A stretch of DNA of 64,000 nt from G965197715 sp965247615 (GTDB lineage Bacteria > Chloroflexota > Dehalococcoidia > Lucifugimonadales > UBA1127): the NCBI GenBank assembly GCA_965247615.1, contig OZ252022.1:2852001-2916000 (forward strand). Direction: 5' to 3'. A program made the position numbers and the translations under genes. The notes beneath the pieces were generated by a model. That model searched no databases. It was given only the letters and a program-made list of their open reading frames with translations, and was not told the DNA's origin. Positions 1-8,993 of this stretch are shown here, piece by piece. Numbering within the stretch: position 1 is the stretch's first letter; every line of letters begins with the position of its first letter.

Positions 1-918
1 GTCCTGCTGATACTCCACGGGCTCTCCGGGACGTTCCGGGCGCCGGCGACGCAGATCATCATCCACGACATCGTGGGGCCGGAGCACCTCCAGAGCGCGG
101 TGCGCATGAACGCGATGGCGCGCCACCTGGGACTGCTGCTCGGCCCGGCCATCGGGGGAGGGCTGCTGTACTTCCTGGGGCCCTCCTACGGCCTGATGGT
201 GAACGCGTCGCTGTTTCTGCCCCTTGTTGCGTGGCTGCTGGTCACGCCCTATACGGGCCACCTGCGGGAGGGGTTGAGCCGGGATGTGGCGAAGGCGGGG
301 GTGCTGGAAGCGGTGCGGGTGCTGCGGGAGGTGGCTGAGAACCGGACCATCCTGGCGATGATCGGCCTGGCGGGGTTCAGCTCTCTTCTGGTGGGCAGCG
401 CGTTCCAGCCGCAGATGCCCCAGTTCGCCGAGGACCTGGGGGCGGACAACCAGGGTCTGCTGTACAGCGCCTTGCTGGCGGCGCACGGGGCCGGGGCCGC
501 CGCCGGGGGACTGGCCCTGGAGGGCACGGGGGTGCTGCAGGCCCGGGCGCGCACGGCGATTGTGCTGGCGGGTCTGTGGTGCGTATCCATCGTGGTGTTC
601 GCCGCGGCGACGCACTTCGCGGTCGCCCTGGCGGCCCTGTTCGTGGGCGGCGCCCTGAACCTGGCGTTCAGCGCCATGTCGATGACGCTGGTCCAGCTCC
701 AAGCGCCCCCGCAGAAGCGGGGCCGAGTGCTTGGGTTGTTCAACATGGCGCAGCTGGGGCTTCGCGTGGGCAGCGGGGTGACCGTGGGGGTGTGGGGAGC
801 GTGGATAGGGATTCACTGGTCGCTGGGAATCAGCTCGGCAGTCCTGTTGGCGGTTACGATGGGCCTCCTGTTGCTGGTGTCCATGAGCAGTCGGCCGGTG
901 GTGACGAGCCGGACCTAG
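1..918 (+). CDS. MFS exporter, 3' part (5' end outside window)
   Basis: The reading frame is open from the first base and ends with TAG at 916-918, so only the C-terminal part (305 residues) is present. The visible protein is very hydrophobic, with about eight membrane segments of Leu/Ala/Gly/Val. The stretch RAPATQIIIHDIVGPEHL followed by LLLGPAIGGGLL matches the loop and helices after the first half of drug- and siderophore-exporting major facilitator proteins (MFS_3/EntS type). It should act in the cytoplasmic membrane as a proton-driven exporter; the substrate cannot be told. The next gene, moaC, is convergent. A start at the GTG at 73 is unlikely because conserved sequence continues upstream of it. 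Confidence 0.85.
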   Translation, partial: VLLILHGLSGTFRAPATQIIIHDIVGPEHLQSAVRMNAMARHLGLLLGPAIGGGLLYFLGPSYGLMVNASLFLPLVAWLLVTPYTGHLREGLSRDVAKAGVLEAVRVLREVAENRTILAMIGLAGFSSLLVGSAFQPQMPQFAEDLGADNQGLLYSALLAAHGAGAAAGGLALEGTGVLQARARTAIVLAGLWCVSIVVFAAATHFAVALAALFVGGALNLAFSAMSMTLVQLQAPPQKRGRVLGLFNMAQLGLRVGSGVTVGVWGAWIGIHWSLGISSAVLLAVTMGLLLLVSMSSRPVVTSRT

Positions 919-1058
919 CCCCGAGGGAAGGTCCAGCGCGAGGAAGCGCCCCGCGAGGGGCCGCAGCCCGCCCCTGAAATCGTCGGTGACGGAAGGCGGC
1001 GTGAACACCCTGGCGCAGTCGCCCTAGTCCGACCGGCGCCGGGATGTTCAGAGGTTCC

Positions 1059-1565
<507 letters not shown>

Positions 1566-1605
1566 GATCTCCTCCTAGCCCATCATACACTCGAGGTTTG
1601 GCCGG

Positions 1606-1662
1606 CTAGCCCCCGATGTAGTCCATCTCCACCTTGCGCGGGGGTGGACTTGTGGGGGCGAC
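1606..1662 (-). repeat. In-frame second copy of the moaA 3' end
   Basis: Directly after the moaA stop codon the same frame continues for 19 codons to another TAG at 1606-1608. It reads VAPTSPPPRKVEMDYIGG, against ASTPAPAQRKVEMYHIGG at the true MoaA end (1663-1716). The two 57-bp units are adjacent and share the RKVEM--IGG core and the stop, but differ at many third positions. The unit is therefore an old tandem duplication of the last codons or the relic of a second moaA tail. Reading through the first TAG would give MoaA a second Gly-Gly end. Confidence 0.8.
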
Positions 1663-2733
1663 CTATCCTCCGATGTGGTACATCTCGACCTTGCGCTGGG
1701 CTGGAGCTGGGGTGGAGGCGCGCTCCTCCGAGTAGCGGTCGCTGCGGAGGCGCCAGAGGTTGGCGATGCGCTCCGCCAGCTCGTCGTCCGAGGCGCCGGA
1801 GCGGAGGCGGCGCTTCAGGTCGTAGCCGATGCTGGCGAAGAGGCAGGTGTAGAGCTGGCCCTCTGGGGAGAGGCGGAGGCGGGTGCAGTCGCCGCAGAAG
1901 GGTTTGGTGACGGAGGCGATGACGCCGATTTCGCCATTGCCGTCCGCATAGCGATAGCGCAGGGCGACCTCGCCGGTGTAGTTGGGCTCCAGGGGCACGA
2001 GGGGCAGCTGCGCGTGGATGCGGGCGACGATTTCGTCGGCGGAGACGACCTGGTCCAGCTTCCAGCCGTTGAGGTTGCCGACGTCCATGAACTCGATGAA
2101 GCGGACGATGGCGCCGGTGCCCTTGAAGTGGCGGGCGAGGTCCACGATGGTGTGGTCGTTGACGCCGCGCTGGACGACGGCGTTGATCTTGACGGGGGCG
2201 AGACCAACCTCGGCGGCCTTTTCGATGCCCGCGAGCACGCGGCGGGTGCCGTAGCCCCTGCCGTTCATCTGCTTGAAGGCTTCGTCATCGAGGGAGTCCA
2301 GGCTGACCGTGACGCGGTGGAGGCCGGCATCCTTGAGGGCCTGGGCCTTTTCTGCGAGCAGGTAGCCGTTGGTGGTCATGGTGAGGTCTTCTATGCCCTG
2401 GATGCCCGCAAGCTGTTCAACGAGTGTCTCGACCTGGCTGCGGACCAGGGGCTCGCCGCCAGTGAGGCGCACCTTGACAGCGCCGAGCTTCACGAGGACT
2501 CGGGTCAGGCGGGCGATCTCCTCAAAGGTGAGGACCTCGGATTTCGGGAGGAAGCGGTAGCGTTCGCCGTAGACCTCGGCGGGCATGCAGTAGGGGCAAC
2601 GGAAGTTGCAGCGGTCCGTCACAGAGATGCGCAGGTCTCTGATTGGCCGTCCCAGCGTATCCGAGACTGGTGCCACAACCGGTTCCTTGGTAGTCGAAAT
2701 GTATGGCGCCGGCGGTCCGTCGCGGGCGTCCAT
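1663..2733 (-). CDS. moaA: GTP 3',8-cyclase MoaA
   Basis: MoaA is the radical-SAM enzyme that converts GTP to 3',8-cyclo-H2GTP, the opening step of molybdenum cofactor synthesis. The N-terminal cluster motif is CNFRCPYC (CxxxCxxC). The C-terminal substrate-binding 4Fe-4S cluster is seen in FCGDCTRLRLSPEGQLYTC. The GGEP motif (LTGGEPLVR) is present. The protein ends in Gly-Gly, which in this family reaches into the active site and is needed for activity. Length 356 is usual. The ATG at 2733 lies 13 bp after the rdgB stop, so rdgB, moaA and moaC read as one minus-strand unit. A shorter N-terminus is possible, since conserved sequence begins only near residue 28. Confidence 0.96.
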   Translation of the reverse strand: MDARDGPPAPYISTTKEPVVAPVSDTLGRPIRDLRISVTDRCNFRCPYCMPAEVYGERYRFLPKSEVLTFEEIARLTRVLVKLGAVKVRLTGGEPLVRSQVETLVEQLAGIQGIEDLTMTTNGYLLAEKAQALKDAGLHRVTVSLDSLDDEAFKQMNGRGYGTRRVLAGIEKAAEVGLAPVKINAVVQRGVNDHTIVDLARHFKGTGAIVRFIEFMDVGNLNGWKLDQVVSADEIVARIHAQLPLVPLEPNYTGEVALRYRYADGNGEIGVIASVTKPFCGDCTRLRLSPEGQLYTCLFASIGYDLKRRLRSGASDDELAERIANLWRLRSDRYSEERASTPAPAQRKVEMYHIGG

Positions 2734-2745
2734 GCGGTGCGGGGG

Positions 2746-3339
2746 CTAGGGTTCCTGCTTGAGGGCCTCGGCGAGGGCCCTGGCCGCCCTGGCGCGGTGG
2801 CTGGACCGGTTCTTCTCTTCCATGGAGAGCTCCGCCATGGTCCGGCCCGCGTCCGGAAGGAAGAAGACCGGGTCGTAGCCGAAGCCCCCGGCGCCCTTGG
2901 GCCCTAAGGCTATGATACCGGGGCACTGGCCGTGGTACAAGCGGACGTCGGTCTGGGGCGCGGTAATGGCGATAACGCAGCGGAAGCGCGCCGCGCGCTG
3001 CTCCCATGGGACGCCCTCCAGCTTGCGGAGCAGGTATTGGACCAGCTCCTGGTCGGAGGCGCCCTCTCCGGCGAAGCGCTTGGAGAGGGGCCCCGGGGCG
3101 CCATCGAGGGCGTCCACCTCCAGTCCGGAGTCATCCGCCATGGTCCAGAGGCCGCTCATGCCGGCGTAGGCCCGGGCCTTGATGGCGGCGTTTTCCTCCA
3201 GAGTAGCGCCGACCTCCTCCACGTCGGCGTCGATGCCGACGTCGCGCAGGGAGAGGAGCCGGCACGGGACATCGGCAAGGAGCTGGGCGAGCTCCCTGGC
3301 CTTGCCCTGGTTGCCTGTGGCTATGAGGAGCGTGTCCGT
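2746..3339 (-). CDS. rdgB: XTP/dITP diphosphatase (RdgB/HAM1), apparently with an ACG start
   Basis: RdgB hydrolyses non-canonical purine triphosphates (XTP, ITP, dITP) to monophosphates and keeps them out of DNA and RNA. The first in-frame standard start, GTG at 3222, would remove the substrate-binding beginning LLIATGNQGKARE. The frame contains that sequence upstream, starting ACG-GAC-ACG at 3339, where ATG would be expected. A GGGGGAAG ribosome binding site lies at normal distance. From the TGA at 3427-3429 down to this point there is no ATG, GTG or TTG. With the ACG start the protein is 197 residues, the usual length. Motifs MADDSGLEVDAL, GYDPVF and the closing NRSSHRARA are intact. Either a rare start codon is used or one base has changed. 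Confidence 0.85.
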   Translation of the reverse strand, partial: TDTLLIATGNQGKARELAQLLADVPCRLLSLRDVGIDADVEEVGATLEENAAIKARAYAGMSGLWTMADDSGLEVDALDGAPGPLSKRFAGEGASDQELVQYLLRKLEGVPWEQRAARFRCVIAITAPQTDVRLYHGQCPGIIALGPKGAGGFGYDPVFFLPDAGRTMAELSMEEKNRSSHRARAARALAEALKQEP

Positions 3340-3340
3340 G

Positions 3341-3579
3341 CTACTTCCCCCGGGAGTCGGCGCGCTTGCTGGCGCGGGCCTTGCCGTTGGTGCGGGCGCT
3401 GTCGCGGAAGGTGCTGGTTGACGAGGTCAGTGACGGCATCGCGGAAGCCGCCGATGATGAGGCCACGTTGACAGCCCCCTGGATTTCGCTGCGGAGGGTC
3501 TGCATCATGGCTTGGAGGGCTTGGTGTGGCCGCCAATGGAGCCGGCGTCTGCCTTGCGGACGGACATAGTAAGCTTCAC
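3341..3579 (-). pseudogene. Frameshifted N-terminal remnant, possible class V fructose-1,6-bisphosphatase
   Basis: A GTG at 3579 with a good AGGGGAGG site opens a frame reading KLTMSVRKADAGSIGGHTKP, then stops after 24 codons. The opening resembles the class V fructose-bisphosphatase (aldolase/phosphatase) N-terminus, where KADxGS(I/L)GGH holds metal and substrate ligands. A shift of frame continues it as AMMQTLRSEIQGAVN. That second frame runs to a TAG at 3341-3343, directly before rdgB, without recognisable family sequence. The family is about 370 residues, so only the beginning survives. The assignment rests on a short motif and on memory of the family. It might instead be two tiny unrelated genes. 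Confidence 0.45.
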
Positions 3580-3621
3580 GGTGTGCCTCCCCTCATTCCA
3601 AATAGCGTTGGGTCCGTGAGA

Positions 3622-5286
<1,665 letters not shown>

Positions 5287-5402
5287 GGGGCACCTCCCAA
5301 CGAGCGAGCCGATACAAGGCCCTCGATTCCAAGCTTGCGCCAGTGTACCGAGGGCCGCAAGGGGGGTCAAGTTGACCCCACCAGCCTGGGGGGCCACCCT
5401 GG

Positions 5403-5422
5403 ATTCCCGCTTTCGCGGGAAT
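5403..5422. repeat. REP-type hairpin
   Basis: ATTCCCGC and GCGGGAAT, separated by TTTC, form a perfect 8-bp stem. Similar sites with the same flanks (CCAGG on one side, GACG on the other) occur at 7818 and 42893, and split or partial ones at 29553-29766. The form resembles dispersed ATTCCC-(N)-GGGAAT repeats of other bacteria. Confidence 0.85.
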
Positions 5423-5607
5423 GACGGTGAGTGGGGGCGGTGGGCCTGGTTTGAATGTTTAGCTTCGGAGGATAGTTTAGGGTTTTTTTTGCGCTTTCTG
5501 AAGCTGGGAAGTGCAAAATGGGTGGTTGTTTGCTTTTGGGGCCGCGGCGGTAGCTTCGGCGGGGGGTTGGCGATTTGATTGGATTTGGAGCGGGTCGCTG
5601 CCACGAC

Positions 5608-5655
5608 GGGTCGCTGCGCGACGGCTTTGTGGGGGGAGGGTTGCGGGGTCGCCAC
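5608..5655 (-). repeat. GTCGC-type dispersed repeat, copy 1
   Basis: Read on the minus strand, this has the core GTGGCGACCCCGCAAC followed after a pyrimidine-rich spacer by GCCGTCGCG-CAGCGACCC. Near-copies are at 29606-29655 and 34631-34679 on the plus strand. All three are intergenic, and the outer GTCGC and GCGAC halves can pair. Confidence 0.7.
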
Positions 5656-5668
5656 GGGGGTGGTGCGG

Positions 5669-5739
5669 GCGGAGGTCGGGTTACGCATGGGGGAAGTGTA
5701 GAGCCGTCGCGGCGCGAGCGCCAGGGGCGGATGGCAGGG
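5669..5739 (-). repeat. 71-bp repeat, copy 1 (inverted copy at 47750)
   Basis: The minus strand of this stretch matches 47750-47820 on the plus strand with two mismatches in 71 bp. It includes GCGCTCGCGCCGCGACGGC, which can fold, and the shared TTCCCCCATGCGTAACCCG. Both copies are in gaps next to accessory genes. No protein is evident. Confidence 0.85.
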
Positions 5740-5909
5740 GTCGCCGGCGGTCGCTGCGCGACGGCCTCGTGGGGGGAGAGTTGAGCAGGAGCAGGGGTAG
5801 CGCTGCCGTGTGCATGGTGGCAAGCGCGAGAGGGGACTGGTGGGTAGAGGGGGCAACAGCAATCAATTGATTCGGCCGAAAGATCGTCCGTCGGCAATGT
5901 GCCAACGTG

Positions 5910-6875
5910 TCAGAGATGCAACGCGCCGGTGCGCCAAGCCCTGAGGTAGAGGCCACCGCCTACAAGGACGCCCAAGGTCACGGAGAGAATCCACCAATAG
6001 TCCCAAGAAATCAGTTGAGTTAGGCCCACTTGCACACCACCAAACACGGCAAAGCCCATTACTAGACTGCCAGCGCCGATCTTTTCTCTCGTGCTGAAGT
6101 ATCTCGACCCTCTGAGTGCTCTGACTTCGGCTGATGCCCGTGTTCCTCTGGTGATTTCATCAAAGCGCTTTTGGGAGACTGGGCGAGACGGTGGTGTCAA
6201 ACGGGTGCGGGGTACGAGGTCAGCATAGCGTTGCCGAAACTGTCGGTCTGTCTGATCCCCTTTACGACCATTGCAGGGCCTACATAGTACTTGAAGGTTG
6301 GTCTCAGCATTGGACCCGCCGAATGTAACTGGGTCCATGTGGTCAATCTCTAAGTAGTGGGCGGCAAAGTAGCGGCCACAATATGCACAAAGACTGCGCT
6401 GTCTTCGTATCAGACGGTCCTTTTGGCCCTTTTCCCATGGTATACGTTTGGTAGGAGCTATGCGGCGGTTATCTCGGTTTGATAGGCGTCTCCAAAGATC
6501 AAACCCCAGAGGCATAAGGTCAATGATTCGGTCTACAAGCCAAAGCACCACCACCACAAGACTGAAAATACCTCCAATCAAGTAAGGTTTAGCAACCGCC
6601 CACTTCGATTTCTTCTCCCTGTCAACCGGCAGTTCGGAATCGGGGACGGTCATCAGTGCTTCACCAATCTGATGGATGAGGTAAGGTTCTTGACGAAACC
6701 GGCGTTCTGCGTTCGAAGCAGCGGCCTCGTAGTTGTCATAGACGTTGACGAGCTGCCCATCGCGAAAGAGGACCCACTTGCCAAAGGACTCAAATTCGAG
6801 ATCCCCGCGTTGTGCCTCGTATGCGGCCCTGTCTCGGTCTGGTGAGGCCTTCAGTCCTTCTTCATTCAACTGCAT
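5910..6875 (-). CDS. Membrane-anchored HNH endonuclease-like protein
   Basis: The 321-residue protein has three parts. Residues about 28-72 (GKWVLFRDGQLVNVYDNYE to EPYLIHQIG) look like the small domain known as DUF5678. A hydrophobic helix follows at about 98-117. A zinc-type HNH nuclease domain follows at about 150-205, with C163-x2-C166, the D178-H179 pair, an Asn-rich loop and C198-x2-C201. Two further hydrophobic helices lie near the C-terminus (about 262-310). It could cut DNA at the membrane, for instance incoming DNA, but no partner gene supports a role. Base composition is visibly less GC-rich than in neighbouring genes, which suggests transfer. The ATG at 6875 starts a conserved-looking acidic N-terminus; no strong ribosome site was seen. 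Confidence 0.75.
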   Translation of the reverse strand: MQLNEEGLKASPDRDRAAYEAQRGDLEFESFGKWVLFRDGQLVNVYDNYEAAASNAERRFRQEPYLIHQIGEALMTVPDSELPVDREKKSKWAVAKPYLIGGIFSLVVVVLWLVDRIIDLMPLGFDLWRRLSNRDNRRIAPTKRIPWEKGQKDRLIRRQRSLCAYCGRYFAAHYLEIDHMDPVTFGGSNAETNLQVLCRPCNGRKGDQTDRQFRQRYADLVPRTRLTPPSRPVSQKRFDEITRGTRASAEVRALRGSRYFSTREKIGAGSLVMGFAVFGGVQVGLTQLISWDYWWILSVTLGVLVGGGLYLRAWRTGALHL

Positions 6876-7194
6876 AATCGGGGACCTCCAGCCCGGAGGA
6901 GGGCTCTATCTCGTCTAGAGCCGCCATTTGAAGCGAGGTCGGTGGCTGAGCCGCTCATGGAACAGCGCTGTATCCTCAAGCCATGTCGTCTCGCACTGAC
7001 TCAACGCATCGTCTTCGCGGTGGCCCCGCCCCTGCCACAAAACCGCTTCCTACACAATGTCCTGCGAGCCATTGTACTCAACGAATTAGCCCGCCACAAT
7101 GATCTGTTGGGACATTGGCAAGCCGGAGCATCGGATTGGTAGTCACGAATCGACGAGTACCTAAACTGAACGACGCGACACAGGCCGGACCGGC
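6876..7194. other. 320-bp gap, nothing firm
   Basis: The gap separates two nuclease-like genes that point away from each other. One short plus-strand frame (6942-7142) has no family features and no ribosome site. No repeat or hairpin of note was seen. If the nuclease at 7195 is a remnant, its lost 5' part would have been here, but no methylase motif can be read in any plus frame. Confidence 0.5.
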
Positions 7195-7797
7195 ATGGAC
7201 ATAACGCACCTGGCCGTCGCCCTCATGAAGAACCGCCTCAGGACCGCCTTCAACGTCGCCCCCGGCCGGGACTACGACGTGGTCGGCGAGCCCGTGGACG
7301 TCGGGAGCGCCCGCGCTCTCGCCGAGCAGGACCGCTTCCAGTTCCAGTTCTGGGCCATGTCGCTCCTGGAGGCCTTCCCACGGGAGCAGGGCAAGAGGGG
7401 CGCCGACCGGGGCATCGACGGCGTGGTCTACTTCATCGACGGCCCCCGCCGCACGATGCACAAGGCCGTCGTCCAGGTCAAGAGCGGCAAGGTCTCATCC
7501 CACGACGTCCGCGACCTCAAGGGCACCGTCGAGCGAGAGCAGGCGGCCCTGGGCCTCTTCATCACCCTGGAGGAGCCCACCCGCGACATGCGCACCGAGG
7601 CCGTCAGCGCCGGCTTCTACCGCTCCGACATCTGGCAGCGCGACTACCCCAAGCTGCAGCTCCGCACCATCGCCGACCTCCTCGCCAACAACCCCTTCGA
7701 GGTCCCGCAGCACGCCTCCATGTACCTGGCGGCCCAGCGCGTCCAGCGCACCCAGGGCCGCCAGGCTGCCTTCGACCACCCCACCGCCACCCCCTAA
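7195..7797 (+). pseudogene. Mrr-like restriction nuclease domain, severed C-terminal part of a methylase-nuclease fusion
   Basis: The 200-residue sequence matches the end of long DNA methyltransferase proteins that carry a restriction-endonuclease-like domain. Markers are DITHLAVALMKNRL, YDVVGEPVD, ALAEQDRFQFQFWA, the PD-(D/E)xK-like core GADRGIDGVVYF followed by AVVQVKSGKVSSHDVRDLKG, and ITLEEPTRDMRTEAVSAGFY. The catalytic-type Asp and the QVK lysine are present. The methylase half is missing: an in-frame TAA lies at 7162-7164 and no SAM-binding or DPPY motif lies upstream. It is either a decayed restriction-modification gene or a free-standing nuclease now starting at ATG 7195. The gene is GC-rich like its neighbours. 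A solitary active nuclease would need other protection of host DNA. Confidence 0.65.
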
Positions 7798-7817
7798 CCC
7801 CGCCTGCCCCCACCGTC

Positions 7818-7837
7818 GTTTCCGCGAAAGCGGGAAT
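7818..7837. repeat. REP-type hairpin, imperfect
   Basis: GTTTCCGC-GAAA-GCGGGAAT has the same shape and the same CCAGGGTGG flank as the site at 42893, with two changed bases in the left arm. It lies between the nuclease fragment and the convergent enoyl-CoA hydratase gene. Confidence 0.75.
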
Positions 7838-7884
7838 CCAGGGTGGAGAGGCGGCGTGGGGCGTCCCCCCCATCACAGCCCCCG

Positions 7885-8670
7885 CTACTGCCCGGTCCAT
7901 TGGGGCTTGCGCTTCTCCGCGAAGGCGAGGGGGCCCTCGATGCGGTCCTGGGAGTCCTCGGCGCGGCGCCACCAGTCGTAGCTGCCCTCGATGGCCTGCT
8001 CGAGGGGGAGGGCGAGGCCCTGGTAGGCGGCCTGCTTGGTCCCGCGAATGGAGAGGGGGGCGCAGGCGAGAATCTGGTTGGCCCATTGCTCGGCGGCCGG
8101 GAGGAGCTCGGCGAGCGGGACGACCTGGTTGACGAGGCCGCGCTGCTCCGCCTCCTGGGCAGTGACGTGACGGCCCGTGAGCATCATGCCCATGGCGACC
8201 TTGAGGGGGATGTGCCGCGGGAGGCGGTGGGCGCCGCCGGCGCCGGCCATGAGGCCCACGGTGGGCTCGGGGAGGCCGAAGCGCGCGTGGTCGGCGGCGA
8301 CGATGATGTCGCAGGCGAGGGCCATCTCGAAGCCGCCGCCGAGAGCATAGCCGTTGACGGCGGCGATGATCGGCTTGAAGAGATCGAAGCGGTGGGTGAT
8401 GCCGCCGAACCCGCCCTTGGTGGACTCGGTGACCCTGGGTTCGTCGGGATGGGCGGCAGTGTACTTGAGGTCGTTGCCGGCAGAGAAGGCGCGGTCTCCG
8501 GCGCCGGTGAAGATGGCGACCCAGGCGTCATCGTCGGACTGGAAGTCGTCCCAGATCTCGGAGAGCTCCCGGCTCGCCGGAGGATGAACGGCGTTCATGA
8601 CCTCTGGCCGGTTGATGGTGACGTAGGCGATGCGCCCCTTCTTCTCGTAGGTGGTGAACTCGAAGGCCAT
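7885..8670 (-). CDS. Enoyl-CoA hydratase/isomerase family protein (crotonase)
   Basis: The 261-residue protein begins at ATG 8670 behind a strong AGGAGG site. An upstream in-frame extension lacks family sequence. Crotonase features are seen in order: the oxyanion-hole segment AFSAGNDLK, the second oxyanion and CoA-site helix NGYALGGGFEMALACDIIVAAD, and FGLPEPTVGLMAGAGG with the catalytic-region Glu. The closing EGPLAFAEKRKPQWTG is typical of enoyl-CoA hydratases of acyl-CoA and terpenoid catabolism. It hydrates or isomerises an enoyl-CoA in the cytoplasm; the exact substrate is not clear. A divergent promoter region of 320 bp separates it from the methionine gene. Confidence 0.9.
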   Translation of the reverse strand: MAFEFTTYEKKGRIAYVTINRPEVMNAVHPPASRELSEIWDDFQSDDDAWVAIFTGAGDRAFSAGNDLKYTAAHPDEPRVTESTKGGFGGITHRFDLFKPIIAAVNGYALGGGFEMALACDIIVAADHARFGLPEPTVGLMAGAGGAHRLPRHIPLKVAMGMMLTGRHVTAQEAEQRGLVNQVVPLAELLPAAEQWANQILACAPLSIRGTKQAAYQGLALPLEQAIEGSYDWWRRAEDSQDRIEGPLAFAEKRKPQWTGQ

Positions 8671-8904
8671 GCGATTCCTCCTGAGGGCTGCTCTGTTCCG
8701 GGGGCGTTGGGAGCCGGATTCCACCGCGCGCCCGCCGCAAGGGTTGCGGGGGACGCCCGGCTGTTCCGGGGGCCGGTCCTCCGCCATGCGGGATGGGGGC
8801 GACCACCATCGCGGGGCGCCGCCGCTGCCAGGGCAGGAGGAGGATACGCCGTCGCGGGGGGCAGCACAACCGACCCGGCGCTGGTGGGGGCAGCCGGTTT
8901 GGCC

Positions 8905-8910
8905 TATACT
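8905..8910 (+). promoter_or_regulatory. Possible -10 box for the metH/metF fusion gene
   Basis: TATACT lies 84 bp before the ATG at 8994, within the 323-bp divergent gap (8671-8993). The -35 region (CAGCCGGTTTGG) is weak. No SAM or cobalamin riboswitch was recognised in the gap. Confidence 0.4.
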
Positions 8911-8993
8911 TTCGCCGCGGGGCCGCACGTCCTCACCGGCCCGCCAGGGAACTCCAGTCCCACCGATCGCACTAAACGGACTCCTCATACGCC

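Larger units (their letters stand above)
5287..5909. other. Repeat-rich 620-bp gap without a recognisable gene
   Basis: No convincing coding sequence is present. The gap holds a REP hairpin at 5403, a GTCGC-type repeat at 5608-5655 with a partial second copy near 5748-5785, and a 71-bp sequence at 5669-5739 that recurs inverted at 47750. A run of eight T at 5483-5490 and AT-richer sequence from 5455 to 5580 could include transcription signals for the mutase gene. Confidence 0.7.

Noticed and set aside
1675..2907. Long plus-strand open frame (410 codons) opposite moaA and rdgB
   Set aside because: It is a shadow of GC-rich minus-strand genes: composition is Gly/Ala/Glu/Val-rich with no family motif, and it spans two recognised genes.
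5287..5862. In-frame 190-codon N-terminal extension of the mutase at 3622
   Set aside because: It runs through REP, GTCGC and 71-bp repeats and is not protein-like; a TTG with a good ribosome site is at 5286.
6942..7142. 66-codon frame in the gap before the Mrr-like fragment
   Set aside because: No ribosome site, no recognisable pattern, and neighbouring DNA looks noncoding.
8671..8993. SAM or cobalamin riboswitch before the methionine gene
   Set aside because: I could not find the conserved helices or sequence boxes of either class in the gap.
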